The notes under the pieces were generated by a model. It was not told where the DNA came from, made no database searches, and saw nothing but the letters and a program-made list of their open reading frames with translations. Below, piece by piece: positions 21,595 to 30,778 of a DNA stretch of 64,000 nucleotides (position 1 is the stretch's first letter; the number at the start of each line of letters is the position of its first letter). The stretch is taken from positions 2,666,001-2,730,000 of the forward strand of contig OZ245789.1 in the NCBI GenBank assembly GCA_965228045.1. Reading direction: 5' to 3'. Origin of the DNA: JANQEU01 sp965228045 (lineage in GTDB: Bacteria; Bacteroidota; Bacteroidia; Cytophagales; Cyclobacteriaceae). The translations under genes were made by a program, and so were the position numbers.

Positions 21595-24261
21595 TCACAA
21601 AACCTTTTCCGCATATTTCGAATCATCGTCGGCTTCTTTCACCGTAAATCCCCTCTTCCTGAACATATGCAGCATCTTGGTATTGGCGTTCAATACGTTG
21701 GCATACACCTTCTTAATGCCCCTCTTTTCTGCGATGTCCATCATCAGGTCCATGAAGCGATTGCCCAAACCAAAGCCCTGCCACTTGTCCGCAATCACGA
21801 TGGCAAACTCAGCATTTTCTCCTGCACTATCCGCAATCAACCGCACCACTCCAACGATCATCCTTTTCTTGCCTTCATTGATCCTGGCCACCAGGGCAAT
21901 CTCCCGGTCGTAATCATTCTGAGTGTATCGGGTCAGCATGTCATGCGTTACCTGGTTGATGTACCCAAAGAACCGAAAATATTGGGTCTGCGGTGAAAGG
22001 TTGCCAAACATATCCTTCAGCAATGGCTCATCATCCGGACGAATGGGTCTGATCTTCACATCCTGTCCGTTGGACATCTTCCAGTCACTGATGAGATGTT
22101 TTGGATATGGCCTGACTACCAGGTTGTTATACTGTTTTACCTCATCCACATCTACGGTGTCATCCAGGATCACTTTTGCGTCAAGCACCACCCCACCCCT
22201 GGCATCAATCGCAAACGGGTTGATATCAACTTCCTTGATCTGCGGAAAGTCCATTACCATGTAAGCGAACTTGTACAACAGAAACTCAACCGCTTCAATG
22301 TCAACCGATTCCATGCCTCTATATCCCTTAAGCAGTTGAAAAATCTTCGTTTCCTCGATCAGTCTTTGAGCAAGCTTCATGTTGAGTGGTGGTATGCCTA
22401 CATTCAGGTCCTTGAAGACTTCCACCGCCACGCCTCCCATTCCAAACATGATGATGGGCCCGAAAATAGGATCCTTTTTGCTTCCGATCAGGAGCTCGTA
22501 TCGGCGAAAGACCATCTGCTCCACAAGTACACCGGCAATATTGGCTTTAGGTTTCGCCTTTTTGGCGGAAGCCATGATCTGGTCAAATGCCTCTCCGGCG
22601 TCTTCAACTTTACGGATATTTAGTACCACTCCTCCTATGTCTGTTTTATGGGTGATGTCCGGAGAAGCGATCTTCATGGCAACGGGAAAACCGATTTCTT
22701 CCGCAAACTTCATGGCCTCTTCCCTGCCGGTGACCACTTTATGTTGTGCGACCGGAATCTGGTAATTATGCAGCATGGTTTTGGCCTCATCCTCGGTCAA
22801 CACGGTTCTACCCTCTTTTAATATCTTTTTTAGGAGTGCATGATTCTTCTCAGTATCGGGGGTAAAGTCATGTGGAATTGTGGAAGGCGTCTCGTACAGT
22901 GCCTGGATGTTGCGAGTATAGCTATACATATGCATGAAGGTGGTGACGGCATTTTCCGGGATTCTATAGACAGGAATATCTCCTGCATCTAATATCTCGC
23001 GACCCTTTACGACATCCTTTTCTCCCATCCAGGAAGCCAGTATGGGCTTTTTGGAGGCTGAGGTGAGTGCTACCACCTGCTCGGCGATTTCGGCGGCATT
23101 GGTCATGGACTGTGGCGTAAGGATCACCAGGACACCATCTACATTTTCATCTTTCAGGATGATTTCTGTCGCAGCCTTGTACCTTTCTGAGGTGGCATCC
23201 CCCAATACATCAATAGGGTTGCCATGGCTCCATACCGCAGGAAGCACTTTATTAAGTGCCGTCATGGTAGCCTCAGACAATTCTGCCAGTTGACCACCCT
23301 TTTTGATCAGGTGATCTGTTGCCAGTACACCGGGTCCACCGGCATTGGTAATGATCGCAAGTCTGTTGCCATCAGGTCTTGGTTGTTTGGCAAGTGCCTG
23401 TGAAGCGTTAAATAATTCCTCGATCGTATCAACAGGAATGATACCGGCCCGCTTGAATGCAGCATCAAAAGCCATGTCATTTCCGGCAAGGGTACCTGTA
23501 TGGGATAAGGCCACCTTGGCTCCGGCAGAACTTTTACCTGCTTTAAGCACTATGATGGGTTTATTTCTTGAAAATGCCCTGGCGGCACTCATAAACCTCC
23601 GAGCATGCGTCATGGACTCCATATAAATGACGATGCTGCTGGTGTGCGGATCACTTCCAAAATAGTCGATCAGATCGTCAAAACCCACATCGATCATAGA
23701 GCCAATGGAAACGAAATGACTGAATCCAACCTTCTGCTCCACGGACCAGTCCAGAATGGCGGTACACAGGGCACCACTCTGGGAAATAAACGCAATGTTG
23801 CCCGGCAATGCAGATTTATTGGCAAAGCTTACATTCAGGTTGATGGAGGGTTTGATAAACCCAAGGCAGTTTGGACCTATGATGCGCATATTGTATTTGC
23901 GGCCGTATTCCAGGATGGTATCACTCATCTTATGACCTGAGTCCCCCGCTTCCATAAAACCGGCGGAAATGATCACGACCCCTCCTACACCGTATTCTCC
24001 GCACTCCATGACCAGGTCCGGTACCGTAGAGGCGGGTGTGGCGATCACGGCAAGATCGATCTGGTCCTGCGTGTCTTTCAGGTTTGCATAGCTGCGTATC
24101 CCGAATATGCTTTTGTTTTTGAAATTGATCGGATAGACGGTGCCATTGAAGCCGGTTCCGATCATATTTTTGATCAGTGCATGACCGACGCTGCCTTCTT
24201 TGTTGCTGGCACCGATGATTGCTACGGTTTGAGGATTGAAGATTTTGTCAAGTGGATTCAT
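21595..24261 (-). CDS. ADP-forming acyl-CoA synthetase fused to GNAT acetyltransferase (Pat-like)
   Basis: 888 aa. Order of domains: CoA-binding Rossmann domain (about 8-130, VAIIGASNKEGSVG), succinyl-CoA-ligase-like domains (about 150-450), ATP-grasp (about 480-700, GFPVAMKIASPDITHKTDIGGV) and a C-terminal GNAT domain (about 720-888, with acetyl-CoA loop KWQGFGLGNRFMD). The phospho-His motif SHTGTLAG is intact at His254. The Salmonella and E. coli Pat/PatZ lysine acetyltransferases are, from memory, reported to lack this His, so acyl-CoA synthesis may also be active here. It overlaps the start region of a deacetylase gene by four bases, pairing an acetyltransferase with a deacetylase. Probable roles are protein lysine acetylation and acetate/acyl-CoA metabolism. 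Confidence 0.88.
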   Translation of the reverse strand: MNPLDKIFNPQTVAIIGASNKEGSVGHALIKNMIGTGFNGTVYPINFKNKSIFGIRSYANLKDTQDQIDLAVIATPASTVPDLVMECGEYGVGGVVIISAGFMEAGDSGHKMSDTILEYGRKYNMRIIGPNCLGFIKPSINLNVSFANKSALPGNIAFISQSGALCTAILDWSVEQKVGFSHFVSIGSMIDVGFDDLIDYFGSDPHTSSIVIYMESMTHARRFMSAARAFSRNKPIIVLKAGKSSAGAKVALSHTGTLAGNDMAFDAAFKRAGIIPVDTIEELFNASQALAKQPRPDGNRLAIITNAGGPGVLATDHLIKKGGQLAELSEATMTALNKVLPAVWSHGNPIDVLGDATSERYKAATEIILKDENVDGVLVILTPQSMTNAAEIAEQVVALTSASKKPILASWMGEKDVVKGREILDAGDIPVYRIPENAVTTFMHMYSYTRNIQALYETPSTIPHDFTPDTEKNHALLKKILKEGRTVLTEDEAKTMLHNYQIPVAQHKVVTGREEAMKFAEEIGFPVAMKIASPDITHKTDIGGVVLNIRKVEDAGEAFDQIMASAKKAKPKANIAGVLVEQMVFRRYELLIGSKKDPIFGPIIMFGMGGVAVEVFKDLNVGIPPLNMKLAQRLIEETKIFQLLKGYRGMESVDIEAVEFLLYKFAYMVMDFPQIKEVDINPFAIDARGGVVLDAKVILDDTVDVDEVKQYNNLVVRPYPKHLISDWKMSNGQDVKIRPIRPDDEPLLKDMFGNLSPQTQYFRFFGYINQVTHDMLTRYTQNDYDREIALVARINEGKKRMIVGVVRLIADSAGENAEFAIVIADKWQGFGLGNRFMDLMMDIAEKRGIKKVYANVLNANTKMLHMFRKRGFTVKEADDDSKYAEKVL

Positions 24262-25214
24262 ATTTTCCAGTATGGATTTAGTTGGTTTGTCAATATTCCC
24301 ATGTTGATCTCGTATTCGTCCCAGACTTTAATGTCGGACTCGGTTCTTCCTTCCGGAAACCTGAATTCATCACCATTTATGCCATCCAGGAAGCTGAATA
24401 CGCATTTTGGAAGCTCTTCTACGTTATAACCACCTTCCAGAGTGGCAAACAGGTTGTTAAAATTTGCGGCAAGCTCCTTCCCTATCTCATAATAGACATC
24501 GGAGGTGACCCTAAGATCCAGAAGCAGATCATATTGATGCGCATCGAAGCCTGCTGATATCGCGACCACGTCAGGGTTGAAGGCTTTCGCATATGGGAGC
24601 ATGGCCCTGAAAGCATCCATGAAGATGTCGTCAGCGGCACCCGGAGGCAGTTGATTATTCCAGGTGAACCCTGCACCCTTGCCGGCACCAATTTCCGATG
24701 CTCGCCCGTGTCCGGGAAAGGCCGGAAACTGATGCATGGACCAGTACACTACTTTGTCAGACTCGTAGAAGATTTCGCTTGTACCATCCCCCAGGTGACC
24801 ATCAAAGTCGAATACCAGTACTTTTTTCCCTTGATTCACAAGGTTTTGGGTGGCAATGCTGACGTGGTTGAACAGGCAGAAGCCACTTGCCTTACTAGGG
24901 TACGCGTGGTGCCCCGGAGGACGTACGATGGCAAAATCCCCTGCTTGTGATGCCATCAGTGTGGCATTAGATGCGATAACAGCTGCTTCATAGCTTCGGG
25001 AGCTGACTACGGTATCCGGATCGAGGTGACCTCCTGAGGTGCAAGCGGCTTTGACCTGGTCAATGTACCTCTGTTTGTGTACCAGTGACATCGCAGATTC
25101 ATCGAATTCGATGTCAGTTTCCGGGAGATTGCCTAATGATTCCAATCGCTTCTTATTCTCAGGATGCATCCCTGTGTCATGGGCCTTAAAGATGGAATTG
25201 TAGATGAGTTTCAT
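24258..25214 (-). CDS. Histone-deacetylase family protein (AcuC/HdaH-like)
   Basis: 318-aa zinc amidohydrolase. The active-site His pair is PPGHHAYP (His102/103). Zinc ligands are Asp138 and His140 in FDFDGHLGDGT and Asp224 in ISAGFDAHQYD. The catalytic-loop Tyr lies in EGGYNVEEL. In most relatives the loop reads DVHHGNGT; here the second His is Leu (HLGDGT). Zinc ligands are kept, so activity is likely. Encoded upstream of, and ATGA-coupled to, the acyl-CoA synthetase/GNAT fusion. The probable job is to remove acetyl groups from lysines, such as on acetyl-CoA synthetase, as AcuC does in Bacillus. Confidence 0.88.
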   Translation of the reverse strand: MKLIYNSIFKAHDTGMHPENKKRLESLGNLPETDIEFDESAMSLVHKQRYIDQVKAACTSGGHLDPDTVVSSRSYEAAVIASNATLMASQAGDFAIVRPPGHHAYPSKASGFCLFNHVSIATQNLVNQGKKVLVFDFDGHLGDGTSEIFYESDKVVYWSMHQFPAFPGHGRASEIGAGKGAGFTWNNQLPPGAADDIFMDAFRAMLPYAKAFNPDVVAISAGFDAHQYDLLLDLRVTSDVYYEIGKELAANFNNLFATLEGGYNVEELPKCVFSFLDGINGDEFRFPEGRTESDIKVWDEYEINMGILTNQLNPYWKI

Positions 25215-25472
25215 GTCCTTTTACTTTCGCGAAATTAGATTAGGTAGTGTTCCACTAACCTAATAATTATCATGATTCCCGGTGATATTTCACAATGTGG
25301 CTTTTGATACTTTTTGAATGGGCTTACAATTCCTTGTTGGATGGTACTGTAGATTTTTTTCTACATAATTCGATTTATTCCCCAATTTCAGAAAATGGAA
25401 TAGCCTCTATTTAAAAGTATTCGCAGTGGCACGGCTTTTTCACTATAAGCAATCAAATAATCAATTTGATAC

Positions 25473-25916
25473 ATGAAATTCAATAAGACTTTTTTTCTAA
25501 GATTATCATCGTTGTCGTTTCTATGGATACTGTTATTGGGACTATCCTGCTCACAGCAATCCTCGGAGTCAAATTCCAATGAAGTTTCATTTGAAGAGAA
25601 AAAAACGGAGATGAAGCAGAAACTTGAAGCCATGAAAACGGATGTTTCCAATGCACTAGAAGACGTGAAGGACGAACTGGACATCAATGAAGGTCCGGTG
25701 GAGTCGGCCACGGAAGACCTGATCTCCGAACTTGAAATGAAGCGCGATAAAATCCAGGAATCCCTCGACAATATTGACAATTCCAATGAAAGCAACTGGG
25801 ATAAGATCGAATCCGACGCACAGAAAGTAGCGAACGACGTTGAATCGTCCTTCGGCGATCTGAAGAGTAAAGTGACGGAGCTTATTAATAACAACCAAAA
25901 CTCAGACAACTCCTGA
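25473..25916 (+). CDS. Coiled-coil lipoprotein
   Basis: 147 aa. The lipoprotein signal ends in ILLLGLSC, with the acylated Cys at about residue 26. The mature protein is acidic and almost wholly helical with heptad-like spacing (EEKKTEMKQKLEAMKTDV, LEMKRDKIQESLDNID). It ends in an Asn/Ser-rich tail. It lies 3 bases before an MscS channel gene on the same strand, so it is co-expressed and may be an envelope-tethered partner or stress protein. The opposite strand also has a 205-aa frame here, but the signal peptide and operon fit favour this one. Confidence 0.75.
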   Translation: MKFNKTFFLRLSSLSFLWILLLGLSCSQQSSESNSNEVSFEEKKTEMKQKLEAMKTDVSNALEDVKDELDINEGPVESATEDLISELEMKRDKIQESLDNIDNSNESNWDKIESDAQKVANDVESSFGDLKSKVTELINNNQNSDNS

Positions 25917-25919
25917 TCT

Positions 25920-26831
25920 ATGTCGTTTAACATCGCGAAAGCCTGGACACTGGTAACAGGCAAGATTGAAAGCTGGCTGGAAATGCTGACCTCCATGTTA
26001 CCCAATATGGTGGTCGCCGTTCTGGCTTTGCTTTTTTTCTATATCCTGGCACGAGTCATCAGGAAGATCGTATCTCGTGTTTTCGGTAGATTTTCCGATT
26101 CTGAGGCGTTGAATTCCGTGGTTTCCACCACGGTTTACGTGCTGGTCATCATCATTGGTCTGATGGCAGCACTGAATGTGCTAAAGCTGCAGCAGACCGT
26201 TTCATCCTTACTTGCCGGTGCAGGGATCATCGGTTTGGCATTAGGTTTTGCATTTCAGGACATCGCAGCCAATTTTATGTCCGGAATACTCATTGCTTAT
26301 CGCAAACCCATTCTGGTAGGTGACATAATAGAAACCAATGGTTACATGGGTAAGGTGGAAAAAATCAACCTCAGGGTCACGATATTGAGGACTTTCCAGG
26401 GGTTGCATGTGATCATTCCCAATAAGGAAGTATTCCAGCAGCCGCTCACCAACTACACCAAAACCAACGAACGAAGGATCGACCTGGAAGTGGGTGTGTC
26501 ATACGCTGACGACCTCGAAAAAGTAAAAAGAGTCACCGAGGAAGCCATCGGCTCACTCTCCTATCTTCAGAAGGATCGTGATGTCAAATTATATTATGAA
26601 GCTTTCGGAGATAGCTCCATCAACTTTAAAGTGGTTTTCTGGATCGACTATCCAGATGACCCCGGTTTCCTGACGGCCAGAAGCGAAGCCATTATGGCCA
26701 TCAAGAAAGCATATGATGAAAACGACATTACCATCCCTTTCCCTATCAGAACACTCGATTTTGGGATCAAAGGAGGCAAAGAACTCTCACAAATGAAGGT
26801 GATGGAAAAAGCCTCTAACGGTAAAGGATAA
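25920..26831 (+). CDS. Small-conductance mechanosensitive channel, MscS family
   Basis: 303-aa membrane channel that opens on membrane tension to release solutes under hypo-osmotic shock. There are three membrane helices: about 28-50, 65-87 and the pore helix 98-122. The pore helix reads AGAGIIGLALGFAFQDIAANFMSGI, the Gly/Ala-packed TM3 signature. The beta domain (about 125-175) contains VGDIIETNGYMGKVEKINLRVT and VIIPNKEVFQQPLTNY. A C-terminal alpha/beta domain follows. Length is typical of short MscS. It is paired with a lipoprotein gene 3 bases upstream. Confidence 0.92.
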   Translation: MSFNIAKAWTLVTGKIESWLEMLTSMLPNMVVAVLALLFFYILARVIRKIVSRVFGRFSDSEALNSVVSTTVYVLVIIIGLMAALNVLKLQQTVSSLLAGAGIIGLALGFAFQDIAANFMSGILIAYRKPILVGDIIETNGYMGKVEKINLRVTILRTFQGLHVIIPNKEVFQQPLTNYTKTNERRIDLEVGVSYADDLEKVKRVTEEAIGSLSYLQKDRDVKLYYEAFGDSSINFKVVFWIDYPDDPGFLTARSEAIMAIKKAYDENDITIPFPIRTLDFGIKGGKELSQMKVMEKASNGKG

Positions 26832-26880
26832 TTCCCGATGCAACCAAAATAATGGAGATCCTGTTGGTACATTTGAAACC

Positions 26881-27603
26881 ATGGATCTCCTTTTAAATAC
26901 CCGTTCCTCCGAACCGGAACTCATGGACGACCTGGCATGTGATGGCCCGGTGGTCAACCAAACTTTACGGGAGATTGATTTTATCAACCAGAGCCTTGGC
27001 GGCAATGCGCTTAGTTTAAGGGCGCTCGAACAGGTTTTAAGAAAGTTCGATCGGAGAAGCCTGAAAATCGTCGATATAGGTTGCGGTTCCGGGGATTTGT
27101 TGGCTCGTTTTTCAGACCGATGTGAGAAATCTTCCCGGGAAATGACCGGTACAGGAATTGATGCCAATCCATACATCATAACTCATGCCCGGGATCACTG
27201 TAAATCTTACGCCAATCTGGACTTTAAAGCCCTTGACGTTTTTTCCGAAGCGTTTAAAGAAATTCACTGCGACGTCATGCATGCCAGTCTCTTCCTGCAT
27301 CATTTCACTAAAGAGCAATTGATCGAATTGTTCGGTAAAGTCAAAACACAGGCTAAATACTTCATTATCAACGACCTTCATCGCCATCCATTGGCCTATT
27401 GGAGTATAAAAGGACTAACCGCCCTGCTTTCAAAATCGGAAATGGTGCGGTACGATGCGTGCCTGTCAGTGAAGCGAGGATTTCAACGAAAAGAATGGGA
27501 GGAAATTTTTGTGGCAGCAGGAGTTCACCAGTACCAGATTAGCTGGAAATGGGCCTTCCGATGGCAGATCATCATCGACTTTAATCCGCATCGAAATGGC
27601 TGA
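26881..27603 (+). CDS. SAM-dependent methyltransferase of the type III PKS locus
   Basis: 240-aa class I methyltransferase. Motif I is IVDIGCGSGDLLARF (about residues 62-75), followed by GTGIDANPYIITHAR (motif II acidic loop) and DVMHASLFLHHF (post-motif). Its end overlaps the start of the flavoprotein gene by 8 bases. The locus includes a type III polyketide synthase 2 kb downstream. It is thus the likely O- or C-methyltransferase tailoring a phenolic polyketide, comparable in role to SrsB or BpsB of alkylresorcinol clusters. Substrate is inferred only from context. Confidence 0.82.
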   Translation: MDLLLNTRSSEPELMDDLACDGPVVNQTLREIDFINQSLGGNALSLRALEQVLRKFDRRSLKIVDIGCGSGDLLARFSDRCEKSSREMTGTGIDANPYIITHARDHCKSYANLDFKALDVFSEAFKEIHCDVMHASLFLHHFTKEQLIELFGKVKTQAKYFIINDLHRHPLAYWSIKGLTALLSKSEMVRYDACLSVKRGFQRKEWEEIFVAAGVHQYQISWKWAFRWQIIIDFNPHRNG

Positions 27604-28711
27604 CGTGATCGTCATAGGTGGTGGTCTGGCTGGACTTACCAGTAGCATTTTATTGGCCAAAGCCGGCTATGACGTAAGCTTATTGGAAAAGGGAGACTAT
27701 CCGCGTCACAGGGTGTGTGGTGAATATGTCAGCAATGAAGTAGTACCTTTCCTGAAACAACATGACCTCTACCCTGCTGAGATCGGGCCATCTCAGATCC
27801 ATAAATTTCAGCTTACATCTACCAATGGTCGCGAGGCCAGTTTATCACTCGACCTCGGAGCCTTCGGGATCAGTCGTTATGCTTTTGATCATTTTCTCAT
27901 GCGAAAGGCAAAGGCGGTCGGAGTCGATGTTCAGGTAAATTCCAGAGTCCGGGAGATACAATTCGATGGGGACTGCTTTAAGGTAACGACGGACGATTCA
28001 GGTTATGAAGCGCCCTTTGTCATCGGAGCGTATGGTAAGCGAGACAATCTCGATCAGGGCTTGAATCGCTCTTTTATGCGAAAACGCTCTCCTTACCTCG
28101 GTGTCAAGTATCATATCAAAACAGACTTTCCTTCGGATCAGATCGCTCTTCATAATTTTCAGGACGGCTACTGCGGGATCAGCAAAGTGGAAGGAGATAC
28201 TTTCAACTTATGCTATCTGAGCCATCGCGATAATCTTAGGAACTATGGCAGAATTGAGGATATGGAGAAGGCGGTGTTACATGAAAATCCATTTCTTCGG
28301 AAGATCTTTACCGACAGTAAGATTTTGTTTGATAAACCCCTGGTAATAAGCGAGATAAGCTTCGAACCAAAAGCGCTTATCGAAAATCATATCCTGATGT
28401 GCGGAGATACAGCAGGACTCATCACCCCACTATGCGGAAATGGAATGGCCATGGCGATTCATGGAGCAAAGATCCTTTCCGATGTCTTGATAGAAAACAG
28501 ACTGGAGAATTCATCCGCCGGACGGAAGAGAATTGAAAAGGAGTATATGATAAAATGGAAATCAAACTTCAGTTTTCGCCTGAAAGCCGGAAGGACTATA
28601 CAGCGACTTTTCGGAAGTAAACGCATGAGCAATGTAGCCGTAAACCTTGCCAGGTCAACACCAGGTATCGCTCATAAACTGGTAGAAATGACCCATGGTA
28701 AACCTTTCTAG
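27596..28711 (+). CDS. FAD-dependent oxidoreductase/hydroxylase of the type III PKS locus
   Basis: 371 aa from the ATG at 27596 (MADVIVIGGGLAGLTSS); an in-frame upstream ATG at 27509 adds residues before the FAD fold and is not used. Visible features are the dinucleotide motif GGGLAGLTSSILLAKAG with ..LLEKG, then PRHRVCGEYVSNEV, as in geranylgeranyl-reductase/aromatic hydroxylase relatives. The second FAD motif is MCGDTAGLITPLCGNGMAMA. It probably oxidises a resorcinol to a quinone or hydroxyquinone, as SrsC does in Streptomyces. It overlaps the methyltransferase gene by 8 bases and ends head-on against the prenyltransferase gene. Confidence 0.83.
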   Translation: MADVIVIGGGLAGLTSSILLAKAGYDVSLLEKGDYPRHRVCGEYVSNEVVPFLKQHDLYPAEIGPSQIHKFQLTSTNGREASLSLDLGAFGISRYAFDHFLMRKAKAVGVDVQVNSRVREIQFDGDCFKVTTDDSGYEAPFVIGAYGKRDNLDQGLNRSFMRKRSPYLGVKYHIKTDFPSDQIALHNFQDGYCGISKVEGDTFNLCYLSHRDNLRNYGRIEDMEKAVLHENPFLRKIFTDSKILFDKPLVISEISFEPKALIENHILMCGDTAGLITPLCGNGMAMAIHGAKILSDVLIENRLENSSAGRKRIEKEYMIKWKSNFSFRLKAGRTIQRLFGSKRMSNVAVNLARSTPGIAHKLVEMTHGKPF

Positions 28712-29571
28712 CGAAGTACCAGCGCTGCCAGGAAGTATAGGTTGAGGCAGGTTGCAGAGATTAGGTTGAGGTTCATCGTTCTACGGAAATTGACCTCGGC
28801 CCTATCCTTGCGCGCTTTCAGGTACCATTGAACGAAATAAATTAGAACAGGACACAGTACCACAAGGTATGTTATCGCCCAGTGGAAACTAAATTGCTGG
28901 TAGAAATAGACGAAATACCCGGTTGTTGCCAGGGTGAAGACGCTCATGGTGAAATGGAAAGTTCCCAGGATACCCAGCTTTCTGCTGATAGTTTGGTCCC
29001 CTCTTCTGCTATCTTCCTCATGCTGATAAATTTGTGTCATGGGATATGAACCAAAGAGCATAACGGTGGAAAGTATCGCCGGGAATTGGATCATGGGAAT
29101 GAACAAATCCATTGCCTCAGGATGCGCAGCAATGTATGTGGTAAGGAAAATCCAGTATCCCTGAAATACGGAAACAGCTACCCAGCCTGTGATGGGCATT
29201 TTCTTCAGTCGAATCGAAGGATGGCTATAGGCCTTGCTGATAAGCCCGTATATAAGGACCATTGTTACCACTTGCCAGTTAATCAAAAAGCAGATAAGGG
29301 TCCCGATGAGGTCGAATAATAATGCAGTCCAGTAAAGGTCCTTCCCTACTTTGGGAGGTGTTTTCAGTCCACCAATGCTCTCCTCATCCTTGTCGAAATA
29401 GGAATTGTAACCATTGCTCGCCGGATAGATGAAAAGGTGCAGCGCAAAGAAAAGAACAAACCCATTTACAATATCAATTCCACCCGGGTCAATACACAAC
29501 GCAAATAGGAAAACCGGAAGCAGATTGAAGCTAAATGGAATGCGGAGATGCAGCAGCGTAGAACGGGTCAT
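28708..29571 (-). CDS. UbiA-family prenyltransferase
   Basis: 287-aa integral membrane protein with about eight or nine helices. The first Asp-rich motif is ASNGYNSYFDKDEE (N53 to D62). The second motif region is YQHEEDSRRGDQTISRKLG (about 183-201). These bind a prenyl diphosphate through magnesium. Members attach isoprenoid chains to aromatic acceptors such as quinone precursors. It lies between the flavoprotein gene (convergent, 4-base overlap) and the divergent type III PKS gene, so the acceptor is probably the PKS-derived phenol. MenA/UbiA roles in respiratory quinone synthesis cannot be excluded. Confidence 0.85.
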   Translation of the reverse strand: MTRSTLLHLRIPFSFNLLPVFLFALCIDPGGIDIVNGFVLFFALHLFIYPASNGYNSYFDKDEESIGGLKTPPKVGKDLYWTALLFDLIGTLICFLINWQVVTMVLIYGLISKAYSHPSIRLKKMPITGWVAVSVFQGYWIFLTTYIAAHPEAMDLFIPMIQFPAILSTVMLFGSYPMTQIYQHEEDSRRGDQTISRKLGILGTFHFTMSVFTLATTGYFVYFYQQFSFHWAITYLVVLCPVLIYFVQWYLKARKDRAEVNFRRTMNLNLISATCLNLYFLAALVLR

Positions 29572-29640
29572 TGCTTAAAATTAGCTTATTTAAATGCAAA
29601 CAAACTTCTTCTTTGAAATAATGGTTTTAACTTAAGAATC

Positions 29641-29685
29641 ACTTATACGGCTCTACTTAAAGTATTTATTTAAGTAATTATAAGT
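29641..29685. promoter_or_regulatory. Nested inverted repeats in the divergent UbiA/PKS promoter region
   Basis: Outer arms ACTTATA (29641-29647) and TATAAGT (29679-29685) enclose inner arms ACTTAAA (29655-29661) and TTTAAGT (29669-29675). The site lies in the 133-base gap between divergently transcribed genes, 20 bases before the PKS start, and is a good candidate operator for coordinated control. Confidence 0.5.
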
Positions 29686-29704
29686 AGCTGTATATTAATA
29701 CTTT

Positions 29705-30778
29705 ATGGCTACTTATTTAAATTCAATAGGCACGGCTTCTCCGGAAAATCAGATACCCCAAAGCACCATTGCTGAGTTTATGAAATGGGATCTTTCATTA
29801 AATTCTGAACGATCCCGTGAACTGGACGTTCTGTATCGTGCTTCGGGAATAAAGCAGCGACACAGTGTCATCCCTGATTTTCAGTTTCCCGGTCAGGAGG
29901 GTATGTTCTTCGGTAAAAAGTCAACCCCTACTTTGAAAGAGAGAATGGAGGTCTTTGAGAAGGAAGCTCCCTCCCTGAGTATGGAAGCCATCAAAGGTTC
30001 GATTCCACCTTCACAGTTGTCATCCATTACCCACATCATCACCGTATCCTGTACCGGAATGTATGCTCCGGGACTGGACCTTGACATCATTCGTCAACTG
30101 GGTCTATCTACCTCCATCCAACGGACTGCAGTCAACTTCATGGGGTGTTATGGTGTGTTTAATGCCCTGAAACTGGCCCACTCCATTTGCCAGAGCAATA
30201 ACCAGGCAAATGTATTGGTAGTTTCGGTGGAGCTGTGCACGCTTCATTTTCAGCGACAGACTGATCTAAATACCACATTGGCCCAGGCACTGTTTTCCGA
30301 TGGGGCAGCGGCATGTCTGGTTTCCAATACAAGAACTGATGGCGCACTGGAGATCTTAAATTTTCAATGTGAGGTAAATTTTGATGGGATCCGGGACATG
30401 TCCTGGCGAATTGGAGCTGATGCCTTCAATATGGTATTGACTCGCGATGTGCCAAACCTGATTCGGAAGGATATTCGTAATCTATCTGATAAACTGCTGA
30501 GGGATCTTCCATACAAAGTAGATGATATCAGCAATTACGCGATCCATCCCGGTGGTAGAAAGATCCTTACCGACATTGAAGAAGTGCTTGGCATCCCCAG
30601 AAACTTAAACGCGGTTGCTCATGAAGTGCTGAAGAATTATGGAAACATGTCTTCCACTACGATTCTTTTCGTTCTGAGAGATGTGATGAATAACCTCAAA
30701 TCCAACGAAACCGTGATGAGTATGGCTTTCGGTCCGGGGCTAACCATGGAGAGCATGCTTTTGAAACGGTTGGCCTAA
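29705..30778 (+). CDS. Type III polyketide synthase (chalcone/stilbene synthase-like)
   Basis: 357-aa homodimeric condensing enzyme that extends an acyl starter with malonyl-CoA and cyclises the product to a phenol or pyrone. The catalytic triad is present: Cys148 in NFMGCYGVFNALKLA, His281 in YAIHPGGRKIL and Asn314 in NYGNMSS. The C-terminal FGPGLTMES motif is also kept. Neighbours (methyltransferase, FAD hydroxylase, UbiA prenyltransferase) suggest a methylated, oxidised and possibly prenylated resorcinol or quinone lipid. The start is ATG at 29705, downstream of a nested palindrome. It ends convergent with the DUF4174 gene, overlapping by four bases. Confidence 0.92.
   Translation: MATYLNSIGTASPENQIPQSTIAEFMKWDLSLNSERSRELDVLYRASGIKQRHSVIPDFQFPGQEGMFFGKKSTPTLKERMEVFEKEAPSLSMEAIKGSIPPSQLSSITHIITVSCTGMYAPGLDLDIIRQLGLSTSIQRTAVNFMGCYGVFNALKLAHSICQSNNQANVLVVSVELCTLHFQRQTDLNTTLAQALFSDGAAACLVSNTRTDGALEILNFQCEVNFDGIRDMSWRIGADAFNMVLTRDVPNLIRKDIRNLSDKLLRDLPYKVDDISNYAIHPGGRKILTDIEEVLGIPRNLNAVAHEVLKNYGNMSSTTILFVLRDVMNNLKSNETVMSMAFGPGLTMESMLLKRLA

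Noticed and set aside
22096..22623. 175-codon plus-strand frame
   Set aside because: It lies wholly inside the acyl-CoA synthetase/GNAT gene on the other strand, whose motifs are complete.
25388..26005. 205-codon minus-strand frame
   Set aside because: It is antisense to a lipoprotein gene with a clean signal peptide and to the start of mscS. Its Ser/Phe-rich translation is typical of a shadow frame.
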